From contig CAJKXC010000068.1 of the NCBI GenBank assembly GCA_905203765.1, positions 1 through 13,579 of the forward strand: a DNA stretch of 13,579 bases. The letters are read 5' to 3'. This document shows positions 1 to 6,208 of the stretch, piece after piece. Origin of the DNA: an uncultured Bacteroides sp. (lineage in GTDB: Bacteria > Bacteroidota > Bacteroidia > Bacteroidales > Bacteroidaceae). The translations under genes were made by a program, and so were the position numbers. Each line of letters starts with the position of its first letter. The first letter of the stretch is position 1. Below the pieces are notes generated by a model that saw only the letters and a list, made by a program, of their open reading frames with translations, was not told the origin of the DNA and did not search any database.

Positions 1-55
1 ACTAATTCATACAAAAAAAGGCATTAAGGCACGATACCACCTGAATAGTTACAGA

Positions 56-901
56 TTACTGTGAATCAACCAATGCGTAGGATTCGACCCAACGCTCACC
101 GCGAAAGACTCTGCATCCTTCCGGAAGAACCTCCACAGGTACAAGTGGAGTAACCTCTTCCCACATAGTCAACGATGCGGGACCGGCATCCTTTGTTACG
201 GCAGCCAGCGGGTTCTTAGCCGTAAAGATATGCTCCTCACCATTATAACAAAGGCGAAGCGAAGTGGTGGTTTCACCTTCGAAAATGACTTGTTCAAAGG
301 TTCCTTCGATAGGAACACTATAGGAGTCGTCAGGATATACCAGCAGTCTGCCCGGTTTGCTCCACACTCCCTCTGTGACATCGGTTACTATAAATTCATA
401 GCGGCTGCCGGTTTTCATGGTGAAGTTATTTTCCATTTCTGCCCAGACAGGAGTCCATTCTTCATCGGGGATGTTGCCACCTGCCATAGCAAAGCCTTCA
501 TTGGCTATATAGAAAGAATAGCTCATATGCTCCTTCACTTTTATACTCAGCATTGCCGAGAGGCCGCTACCGTCTTTTATGGTCACCAGTGTTTGCCCCG
601 CCATCTTAGGAGTCACCTTGATACGCTTATATCCGTTTATGCTTTCTATAAAATCCACCGTGGCTACGGCATTGTCCGAATTCTCCAACGAATAATCGCC
701 GGTACCTCCGTCCACACCGAGCACTGTGCCTTCGGGATTCGTAAGGTAGAGCGATACGGAAGAAATCAGATTGTTGCAGGTACCTACCTGATAAATAGGT
801 TCTACCCCTTCAAACAGGGCAATATCACGATATTCGTCTTCGCAGCTGGTGCCGACGAACAGGAACAGCATTCCTAACAATATAGAATAGATGTATTTCA
901 T
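56..901 (-). CDS. Predicted surface lipoprotein with a bacterial Ig-like (BIg2-type) region
   Basis: This 281-residue protein starts with a lipoprotein signal peptide: Lys2, a hydrophobic stretch at residues 4-16, then the lipobox V-G-T-S-C with the lipidated cysteine at position 20. The residues after the cysteine are E-D-E. This fits the acidic lipoprotein export signal that sends Bacteroidetes lipoproteins to the outer face of the outer membrane, so surface exposure is inferred. Residues about 65-123 resemble a bacterial Ig-like type 2 domain, with an I-K-V-T-P-K-M-A-G stretch, then a beta strand and an I-K-V-K end. The rest is beta-rich and not recognised. No SusC/SusD partner or enzyme is next to it, so the ligand is unknown. 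The ATG at 899-901 is about 20 bases below a good -7 promoter element and gives a complete signal peptide. The gene appears monocistronic. Confidence 0.85.
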   Translation of the reverse strand: MKYIYSILLGMLFLFVGTSCEDEYRDIALFEGVEPIYQVGTCNNLISSVSLYLTNPEGTVLGVDGGTGDYSLENSDNAVATVDFIESINGYKRIKVTPKMAGQTLVTIKDGSGLSAMLSIKVKEHMSYSFYIANEGFAMAGGNIPDEEWTPVWAEMENNFTMKTGSRYEFIVTDVTEGVWSKPGRLLVYPDDSYSVPIEGTFEQVIFEGETTTSLRLCYNGEEHIFTAKNPLAAVTKDAGPASLTMWEEVTPLVPVEVLPEGCRVFRGERWVESYALVDSQ

Positions 902-928
902 TATCTCAAATTTAGTTGTCCGATACTA

Positions 929-936
929 CAAAAATA
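929..936 (-). promoter_or_regulatory. Predicted -7 promoter element for the lipoprotein gene
   Basis: On the minus strand this reads TATTTTTG, a full match to the Bacteroides -7 consensus TAnnTTTG. It sits about 28 bases upstream of the ATG at 901. No clear -33 TTTG lies 19-21 bases further upstream, so the call rests on the -7 element and its position. Confidence 0.45.
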
Positions 937-1034
937 CGTAAATAAACGAAATACTGCATCGGCTACCCTACTTTATTTCAAATCATTAAGAGTTTCGTAG
1001 TCTGCATTCCGACTTAAGGAACAAGGACAACAAC

Positions 1035-2456
1035 CTAATCGACCACCTGCTCCCGCGGATAATTCACCAGGTAGAGCGTTCCCGTGGCACGGGTAAAGGC
1101 TGTGTAGAGCCAACGGAAGTAGTCGGGTGTTAAGTATTCGTCCGTCATATATCCCTGGTCGAGAAAGACATTTTTCCACTGCCCGCCCTGCGCCTTGTGG
1201 CAGGTCACGGCGTATGCATACTTCACTTGCAGGGCGTTGTAGTAAGGATCGGCCTTCATCTTCTTCATGCGGTCGCGCTTCACGGGGATGTCCGCATAAT
1301 CTTCGAGAACGGTGTAGAACAGACGGTCGTTCTCGGCTTTGGGCAGTGCGGGGGCATCGGTGTGCAGTGTGTCGAGCAACAAATTCACCTCCAGTTCAAA
1401 ATCATTGTAATCGGGAAAAACCAGGGTTACATCTGCAAAACGGAAACCGTACAGCTCGCGGGTGCGGCGCACACGGCGCACCACGGCCGTTTCACCATTG
1501 GCTATGAAATCCATCTCCTTCTGTTTCTCCGTCCAGAAGTAGTTATTTTTCGCTACCATCAACAAGTCACCCGTATTCAACTCATCTTCCCGCCAGAGTA
1601 TCTGCGCACGGATACCCTTATTATAGATGTTCGCCCGCTTGTTGGAACGGCATATCACGATGGTTTCGTCCAGTCCGTCACTGTCGTAACAAGTGCTCAA
1701 GGTATCTATCAGTTCATCGCCGGGCAGCACCTTGATATCTGCAAAGCCCGATACTTTGATTTTGGGCAGGCTGAAACACTCGTCTTCGGCTATCAGTTGG
1801 CGCAAGCGCGTAGCATTCCACAATATGCCCGACTGCTGTTCCTGACGTACTACCTGCGTCAGATCGACCTCCATCACTTCCAGCCCATATCCCTTCAACG
1901 CCTCGGCAAAGAGGGCGGGACTCTGCTCCTCGCCCACCGGCGGAAGCTGCGCCGTATCTCCCATCAGCAACAACCGGCAGCCCTGGCCGGAATAAACGAA
2001 CTGCACCAGGTCGTCCAGCAAACGTCCCGTACCAAACACCGAGCCGGACAGTCCCTCGTTGGAAATCATCGACGCCTCATCGACTATATATAGGGTATGA
2101 GTTGTCAAATTATCGTTCACCGAAAAATTGCTCACCTCGTTGGAGAAAGATTGCTGTCTATAGATTTTTTTATGAATTGTAAACGCAGGATGTCCCGCAT
2201 AAGCTGAAAACACCTTCGCCGCCCGTCCGGTGGGAGCCAGCAGTACCGACTTCTGTTGCAGCTTATCCAACGTCCGCACCAAGGCACCGACCAACGACGT
2301 TTTACCTGTTCCCGCATACCCCCGAAGCATAAAAACCGCCTCGTTACGGGGCGACAAGAGGAACTCCGATAAAGATTTTACAGCAATTTCTTGCTCTGGA
2401 GTTGGTTGGTAAGGAAAATTTTCCTTAATTTGCCTTTCTAAATAGTTATTTATCAT
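1035..2456 (-). CDS. RecD/Pif1-like SF1B ATP-dependent DNA helicase
   Basis: This is a 473-residue helicase with all main superfamily 1 motifs in order. Walker A is G-Y-A-G-T-G-K-T-S at residues 46-54. Motif Ia is A-P-T-G-R-A-A-K-V at 74-82. Walker B is V-D-E-A-S at 125-129. Motif III is G-D-T-A-Q-L-P-P-V-G at 166-175. The C-terminal UvrD_C_2-type part has V-T-C-H-K-A-Q-G-G at 417-425 and motif VI Y-T-A-F-T-R-A at 451-457, with Arg456 as the likely arginine finger. A T-P-E-Q motif at 19-22 resembles a Q motif. It lacks the long N-terminal region of RecD2 and there are no recB/recC genes nearby, so it is a stand-alone helicase, probably acting in DNA repair or recombination. The substrate is not known from sequence. 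A near-consensus -7 element (TACTTTTT, 2469-2476) precedes the start but would leave a very short leader. The region to the next minus-strand gene (902-1034) holds no convincing terminator. Confidence 0.9.
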   Translation of the reverse strand: MINNYLERQIKENFPYQPTPEQEIAVKSLSEFLLSPRNEAVFMLRGYAGTGKTSLVGALVRTLDKLQQKSVLLAPTGRAAKVFSAYAGHPAFTIHKKIYRQQSFSNEVSNFSVNDNLTTHTLYIVDEASMISNEGLSGSVFGTGRLLDDLVQFVYSGQGCRLLLMGDTAQLPPVGEEQSPALFAEALKGYGLEVMEVDLTQVVRQEQQSGILWNATRLRQLIAEDECFSLPKIKVSGFADIKVLPGDELIDTLSTCYDSDGLDETIVICRSNKRANIYNKGIRAQILWREDELNTGDLLMVAKNNYFWTEKQKEMDFIANGETAVVRRVRRTRELYGFRFADVTLVFPDYNDFELEVNLLLDTLHTDAPALPKAENDRLFYTVLEDYADIPVKRDRMKKMKADPYYNALQVKYAYAVTCHKAQGGQWKNVFLDQGYMTDEYLTPDYFRWLYTAFTRATGTLYLVNYPREQVVD

Positions 2457-2508
2457 TTTTGTAACAGAAAAAAGTAAAGGGAACTATCGTTTTTAAATTA
2501 ATTTCTTT

Positions 2509-2516
2509 TATTTTTG
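2509..2516 (+). promoter_or_regulatory. Predicted -7 promoter element for the 2552-4561 gene run
   Basis: The plus strand reads TATTTTTG, a full match to TAnnTTTG, 36 bases before the ATG at 2552. This would give a leader of about 28 bases. The -33 region around 2485-2494 is T-rich but has no exact TTTG at the best spacing. The element lies in the divergent gap between the helicase gene and this run. Confidence 0.55.
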
Positions 2517-2551
2517 CGGTGCGAATATAACAACTAAAAAACATATTTATC

Positions 2552-3238
2552 ATGAAAACAGTATTTAATATCGTTTTAGGCATCTGTGCTCTGGTTTTAG
2601 TTTATATCTGCTATGCCAGTATTATGGGTCCTATAAACTTTGAAAAAGCGAAGAAACACAGAGACGCAGCAGTCATTGCACGTTTGATGGACATCCGTAA
2701 AGCACAGTTGGAATACCGTACTTTGCACGGCCAACAGTACACTGCCAGCTTTGACACACTGATTGACTTCGTTAAAAATCAAAAGTTGCCGTTCATCTAC
2801 AAGCAAGGCGAATTGAACGATAAGCAACTGGAAGATGGTTTGACTGAGAAGAAAGCCATCAACATCATCGAGAAAGCTAAGAAAACAGGCAAGTATGATG
2901 AAGTTAAGAAGTGGGGTTTGGAAAACTTCAAGCGTGATACCATGTGGGTAGCCGTATTGGATACCGTATTCCCGAAGGGCTTCAATGCAGATTCAATGAG
3001 ATATGTTCCTTTTGGAAACGGCGCACAGTTCGAAATGGCAATCCGCAACGATACTGCTAAGTCCGGTGCTCCTTTCTGTCTGCTCGAAGTGAAGACTCCG
3101 TACGACGTTTACCTGAACGGTCTGGACAAGCAAGAGATTGCTAACCTGAACGACTTGCAAACCAAGTTGGGCAGATATGCAGGTTTGATGATCGGTAGCT
3201 TGGAAACAGCTAACAACAACGCCGGTAACTGGGAATAA
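2552..3238 (+). CDS. Membrane-anchored protein with pseudopilin-like N-terminal helix, function unknown
   Basis: This 228-residue protein has one N-terminal membrane helix at residues 4-25, preceded only by Met-Lys-Thr and with no clear signal peptidase site. The rest is probably periplasmic. Residues about 30-74 have the pattern of a pseudopilin (GspG-like) stalk: an amphipathic helix with A-A-V-I-A-R-L and D-I-R-K-A-Q-L-E-Y, then H-G-Q-Q-Y, then F-D-T-L-I-D-F-V. Unlike true pseudopilins, there is no prepilin peptidase site (Gly followed by Phe and Glu at +5) ahead of the helix. The remainder is not recognised. Codon use is distinct from the next gene: Leu is often TTG, Arg mostly CGT or AGA, Asn mostly AAC. 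This suggests high expression. DUF3822 follows after 19 bases. Homologues appear to be conserved hypothetical proteins of Bacteroidetes; no function can be assigned. Confidence 0.85.
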   Translation: MKTVFNIVLGICALVLVYICYASIMGPINFEKAKKHRDAAVIARLMDIRKAQLEYRTLHGQQYTASFDTLIDFVKNQKLPFIYKQGELNDKQLEDGLTEKKAINIIEKAKKTGKYDEVKKWGLENFKRDTMWVAVLDTVFPKGFNADSMRYVPFGNGAQFEMAIRNDTAKSGAPFCLLEVKTPYDVYLNGLDKQEIANLNDLQTKLGRYAGLMIGSLETANNNAGNWE

Positions 3239-3257
3239 TCTCACCCCGACAACACGT

Positions 3258-4037
3258 ATGATAGAAACCACTGATTTTAATAAATCGGAACAGTATACAT
3301 TATCCATCCGTCTTAGTGCGGATGGATTTTCTTTTTCTGTGTTCAACCCTCTGGGCGACGGAGAGTTCTCCTTCTTCGACCGCGAAGTGGACGAATCACT
3401 CTCCCTCACCGCCAACCTGAAGCAAACCTTCAGGGAAGTGGAATGGTTGAGCCACCCCTTCCGCCGTGTCAACGTACTGATGGCGAACAAGCGCTTCACG
3501 TTCATCCCCCTGGAATTCTTTGAGGACGAACAAGTGGAGAGCATCTTTTATCACAACCACCCGAAGCAGGAAAACGAACTTGTCCAGTACAACATTCTGC
3601 ACAAGGACAACACCGTCGTACTGTTCGGCATGGACAAAAGCGCCTGCTCCTTCTTGCGCGAGCAATACCCCGACGTGAAGTTCTACTCCCAAGCCAGCCC
3701 GTTCATCGAGTTCTTTGCCGTAAAGAGCCGCTTGGGCAACAGCCGGAAGATGTACGCCCACCTGCGCAAAGACGCCGTAGATGTATACGCCTATGAACGC
3801 GGACGCCTGCTCCTTGCCAACTCCTTCCCCTGCAAAGAAACAGCCGACCGCATCTATTACCTGCTATACATATGGAAGCAGCTCGGACTGGAACAGGAGC
3901 GCGACGAACTGCACCTCACCGGCAGCCTGCACGACAAAGAGCAACTGCTGCCCGAACTGCGAAAATTCATCCGGCAGGTGTTCATCATGAACCCCGCCAC
4001 TAATCTGGACCTACAAGCCATAACCTCATGCGAGTAA
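3258..4037 (+). CDS. DUF3822 family protein
   Basis: This is a 259-residue soluble protein of the DUF3822 family, recognised by the N-terminal strand pair around S-I-R-L-S-A-D-G-F-S-F-S-V, the N-V-L-M-A-N-K-R-F-T-F-I-P segment near residue 75, and its position just before rsmD, which is typical in Bacteroidetes. There is no signal peptide or membrane helix, so it is probably cytoplasmic. The order of predicted strands and helices, in two similar halves (the second starts near Y-A-H-L-R-K-D-A-V-D-V-Y), resembles an actin-like ATPase fold as in PilM or GspL. The glycine-rich phosphate loops are missing, so ATP binding is doubtful; this fold idea is inference. Its last 10 bases overlap the rsmD start, which implies translational coupling. 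A terminator-like hairpin lies inside codons 15-24. Biochemical function is unknown. Confidence 0.85.
   Translation: MIETTDFNKSEQYTLSIRLSADGFSFSVFNPLGDGEFSFFDREVDESLSLTANLKQTFREVEWLSHPFRRVNVLMANKRFTFIPLEFFEDEQVESIFYHNHPKQENELVQYNILHKDNTVVLFGMDKSACSFLREQYPDVKFYSQASPFIEFFAVKSRLGNSRKMYAHLRKDAVDVYAYERGRLLLANSFPCKETADRIYYLLYIWKQLGLEQERDELHLTGSLHDKEQLLPELRKFIRQVFIMNPATNLDLQAITSCE
3302..3338 (+). terminator. Terminator-like hairpin inside the 5' end of the DUF3822 gene
   Basis: ATCCATCCG (3302-3310) pairs perfectly with CGGATGGAT (3319-3327) across an 8-base loop. A T-G wobble could extend the stem to 10 pairs. Straight after the stem come TTT, C, TTTTT, C, T (3328-3338). This is the form of an intrinsic terminator, but it lies within coding sequence, 64-90 bases after the stop codon of the preceding gene. 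The downstream codons TTT-TCT-TTT-TCT depart from the TTC/TCC preference of the rest of the gene. Confidence 0.5.
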
Positions 4038-4561
4038 TCAGCGGAATATATAAAAGAAGACGGTTCGACGTGCCCCACTCTTTCAAGGCACGCCCCACCA
4101 CGGACTTTGCCAAGGAGAACCTGTTCAATGTGCTCTCCAATCATATCGACTTTGAAGACGGCATCCGTGCCCTCGACCTTTTTGCGGGCACCGGCAGCAT
4201 CAGCATCGAACTCGTATCCAGAGGATGCGACCAAGTGGTCAGTGTGGAGAAAGACCGCGACCACTACGCCTTTATCTGCAAGATTATGCAAGAGGTAAAG
4301 ACGGACAAATGTTTGCCCATCCGCGGCGACGTATTCAAGTTCCTCAAAAGCGGACGCGACCGGTTCGACTTTATCTTTGCCGATCCCCCCTATGAACTGA
4401 CCGGACTGGAAACCCTGCCCGATCTTATCTTTGATAATAATCTGCTGAAAGAAGGCGGACTGTTCGTCCTGGAACACGGGAAAAAGAACAGCTTCGAGGA
4501 ACATCCGCATTTTGTGGAAAGAAGGGCGTATGGTAGCGTGAACTTCTCGTTCTTTAGTTAA
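4028..4561 (+). CDS. rsmD: 16S rRNA (guanine(966)-N(2))-methyltransferase RsmD
   Basis: This 177-residue protein matches the RsmD family in length and motifs. It starts M-R-V-I-S-G and carries the conserved R-P-T-T-D at residues 22-26. The SAM-binding loop is L-D-L-F-A-G-T-G-S at 49-57, followed by an acidic residue of the second strand (V-E-K-D, 73-76). The catalytic motif D-P-P-Y is at 119-122. RsmD uses S-adenosylmethionine to methylate N2 of G966 in 16S rRNA during 30S assembly in the cytoplasm. The ATG at 4028 overlaps the end of DUF3822 by 10 bases, so translation is probably coupled. Its TAA stop shares bases with the stop codon of the convergent cardiolipin synthase gene (overlap 4558-4561). 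No separate terminator is visible. Confidence 0.95.
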   Translation: MRVISGIYKRRRFDVPHSFKARPTTDFAKENLFNVLSNHIDFEDGIRALDLFAGTGSISIELVSRGCDQVVSVEKDRDHYAFICKIMQEVKTDKCLPIRGDVFKFLKSGRDRFDFIFADPPYELTGLETLPDLIFDNNLLKEGGLFVLEHGKKNSFEEHPHFVERRAYGSVNFSFFS

Positions 4562-5997
4562 AGCAGCGGTGCCATCAACCGCACAATACTCTCAGCAGCT
4601 TTGCGATACCAGGGACGTTTCACCCAGTTCTTCAGGAATACCTGTGTGCACTCCCGTTGGTCTTGCAAGAAGATTTCACGCATTTGCAGAGCCGTCTCCG
4701 CGTCATAGATAAAGGCATTGACTTCAAAATTATGCTCGAAACTGCGGAAGTCCACATTTGTGGAACCGACCGTAGAAAGTTCATCATCCGACACCATCAG
4801 CTTGGAGTGCAGGAATCCCTTCTTATAGAAATAGACCTTGACACCCGAATAGAGTACATCTGCCAGGTAAGAGCAGGAACCCAGATGTGTCAGGCGGTTG
4901 TCTGCCCGCATGGGAAGCATCAGGCGCACGTCTACACCGGACAGGGCAGCCGTCTGCATGGCTATCAACACGCCTTCGGTAGGCAGGAAGTAAGGAGTCT
5001 GAATATAGAAGTATTTGCGGGAAGCGGCGATCGCCATGACAAGTCCCTGCATGATATCTTTCCAGGGGCCGACGGGCTCGCTCGTCACAATCTGAGCCAG
5101 GGAAGTCCCGCAGTTCTCTATCTTGGGGAAGTAGCGGGCGGAAGTAATCAGGGTGCGGTCTACAAAATACCAGTCGAGCAGGAAAGCGGTCTGCAAGCCG
5201 TGCACGGCCTTGCCTTCGAGCAGCAAGTGCGTATCCCGCCAGATGCCCCATGAGAAGCCGCGCATATAGCGCTCGGCAATGTTCATGCCCCCCACGAAAC
5301 CAATGCGGCCGTCAATGACCACAATTTTCCGGTGGTTACGGTAATTCACCTTACTGGTAAAAAGCGGAAAGCGCACCTTGAGGAAGCTGCGCACTTCAAT
5401 GCCCGATGCCCGCATCTCTTCAAAGAAACGGTTGGGAACATGCCAACAGCCTACGTCATCATAGATCACGCGCACTTCTACTCCGGCGCGTGCCTTCTCC
5501 ATCAGTACGTCGCGCACCATTCGTCCGGTGGCATCGTCCTCAAAGATATAGAACTCCATATGAATGTGATGGGTGGCTTTCTGCAATTCGCGCAGCAGGG
5601 ATTGCAGCATGGACAGTCCCGAGGTATAGGTCTGTACCCGGTTGCCGTCGAAAGGAAAGGCTTGGTTGGTATTACGGAACAGGGAGATCAGGCGGCTGTA
5701 ATTCATGGGGAGCGTGCAGGAATCCTGCGCCAGATACTCCGCCATCGGCTTCTTGAGCAAGCGGCTGTAACTGTTCTTTCCAATGATGCGCACGCGGCGC
5801 TGGCTACGCCCGAAGAAGAAATAGAGCACCAGTCCGATGACGGGAAGAAACATCAGTACCAGTATCCACGCCATCGTCTTCACCGGGTTGCGATTGTCAA
5901 GAACAATAACGACAATCGTGCCGATGATAGCGCCGAAGTAGATGATGTCGAATGCTACCGTAGCAATCTGGCTGGCAAAGAGGTTCCAATCGAACAT
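4558..5997 (-). CDS. cls: Cardiolipin synthase (phospholipase D family, two HKD motifs)
   Basis: This 479-residue enzyme joins phosphatidylglycerol units (or related lipids) to make cardiolipin in the cytoplasmic membrane. Two N-terminal membrane helices (about 14-33 and 42-62) form a PLDc_N domain with the typical N-P-V-K-T-M-A-W and Y-F-F-F-G-R segments. Two phospholipase D catalytic motifs follow. The first is H-R-K-I-V-V-I-D at 222-229 with G-F-V-G-G-M-N-I after it. The second is H-S-K-L-M-V-S-D at 397-404 with T-V-G-S-T-N. All HxKx4D residues are present and the length is normal for bacterial Cls. The ATG at 5997 gives a complete N-terminus and lies about 25 bases below a -7 element. The 3' end overlaps rsmD by four bases. 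Another PLD-type phosphatidyltransferase is possible but less likely. Confidence 0.93.
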   Translation of the reverse strand: MFDWNLFASQIATVAFDIIYFGAIIGTIVVIVLDNRNPVKTMAWILVLMFLPVIGLVLYFFFGRSQRRVRIIGKNSYSRLLKKPMAEYLAQDSCTLPMNYSRLISLFRNTNQAFPFDGNRVQTYTSGLSMLQSLLRELQKATHHIHMEFYIFEDDATGRMVRDVLMEKARAGVEVRVIYDDVGCWHVPNRFFEEMRASGIEVRSFLKVRFPLFTSKVNYRNHRKIVVIDGRIGFVGGMNIAERYMRGFSWGIWRDTHLLLEGKAVHGLQTAFLLDWYFVDRTLITSARYFPKIENCGTSLAQIVTSEPVGPWKDIMQGLVMAIAASRKYFYIQTPYFLPTEGVLIAMQTAALSGVDVRLMLPMRADNRLTHLGSCSYLADVLYSGVKVYFYKKGFLHSKLMVSDDELSTVGSTNVDFRSFEHNFEVNAFIYDAETALQMREIFLQDQRECTQVFLKNWVKRPWYRKAAESIVRLMAPLL

Positions 5998-6022
5998 AGT
6001 TCACAGACGATTAAGTGTGAAA

Positions 6023-6030
6023 CAAATGTA
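6023..6030 (-). promoter_or_regulatory. Predicted -7 promoter element for cls
   Basis: On the minus strand this reads TACATTTG, a full match to TAnnTTTG, about 25 bases upstream of the cls ATG at 5997. No exact -33 TTTG is present at the usual spacing. The diverged ACAGA repeat copy (6048-6070) begins where the -33 region would be. Confidence 0.45.
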
Positions 6031-6047
6031 GGAAAAACACAATAACT

Positions 6048-6070
6048 TTCACCACAGATTACACAGATTA
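6048..6070. repeat. Diverged partial copy of the ACAGAG repeat
   Basis: This stretch begins TTCACCACAGA and continues with TT and ACACAGA. It matches the left arm of the neighbouring inverted repeat (from 6089) at 18 of the first 20 positions, in the same orientation, differing only by TT in place of GG. No opposite arm for it is visible, so it looks like a remnant or a single unit of the same repeat family. Confidence 0.55.
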
Positions 6071-6088
6071 ACATAAATGGGGGGTTAG

Positions 6089-6189
6089 TTCACCACAGAG
6101 GACACAGAGTCTCACAGAGTTTTTTCTTGTTTACATAAGATACTATGAGTTATCAAAACTCTGTGAGACTCTGTGTCCTCTGTGGTGAA
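6089..6189. repeat. Perfect 35-bp inverted repeat built from ACAGAG units
   Basis: The left arm (6089-6123) and right arm (6155-6189) are exact reverse complements over 35 bases, separated by 31 bases. The left arm starts TTCACCACAGAG and holds three ACAGAG units spaced 9-10 bases apart, so it is itself a short tandem repeat. The right arm begins 20 bases after the stop codon of the outer-membrane barrel gene. No run of Ts follows the stem on either strand, so it is not a standard intrinsic terminator. No target duplication or transposase is visible next to it. It resembles a REP-like or miniature mobile palindrome and may fold at the 3' end of the barrel-gene mRNA. Confidence 0.9.
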
Positions 6190-6208
6190 AGAGATAAATT
6201 ATCATTTA

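Noticed and set aside
1..55. Possible terminator for the lipoprotein gene (minus strand), using the T run at 14-20
   Set aside because: The best stem before the T run is only about five pairs with two G-U wobbles, and nine bases separate it from the T run; too weak to call.
2552..3238. True type II secretion pseudopilin
   Set aside because: There is no prepilin peptidase cleavage motif before the hydrophobic helix and no secretion or pilus assembly genes in the window; only the helix pattern is similar.
5332..6045. Open frame of 237 codons on the plus strand opposite cls
   Set aside because: The minus strand has intact cardiolipin synthase with both HKD motifs; the plus-strand product is low in recognisable structure and rich in His and Gln, as expected of an antisense frame.
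6089..6189. CRISPR array or intrinsic terminator
   Set aside because: There are only inverted arms with short internal ACAGAG units, no regularly spaced repeats with unique spacers, and no cas genes; no T run follows the stem on either strand.
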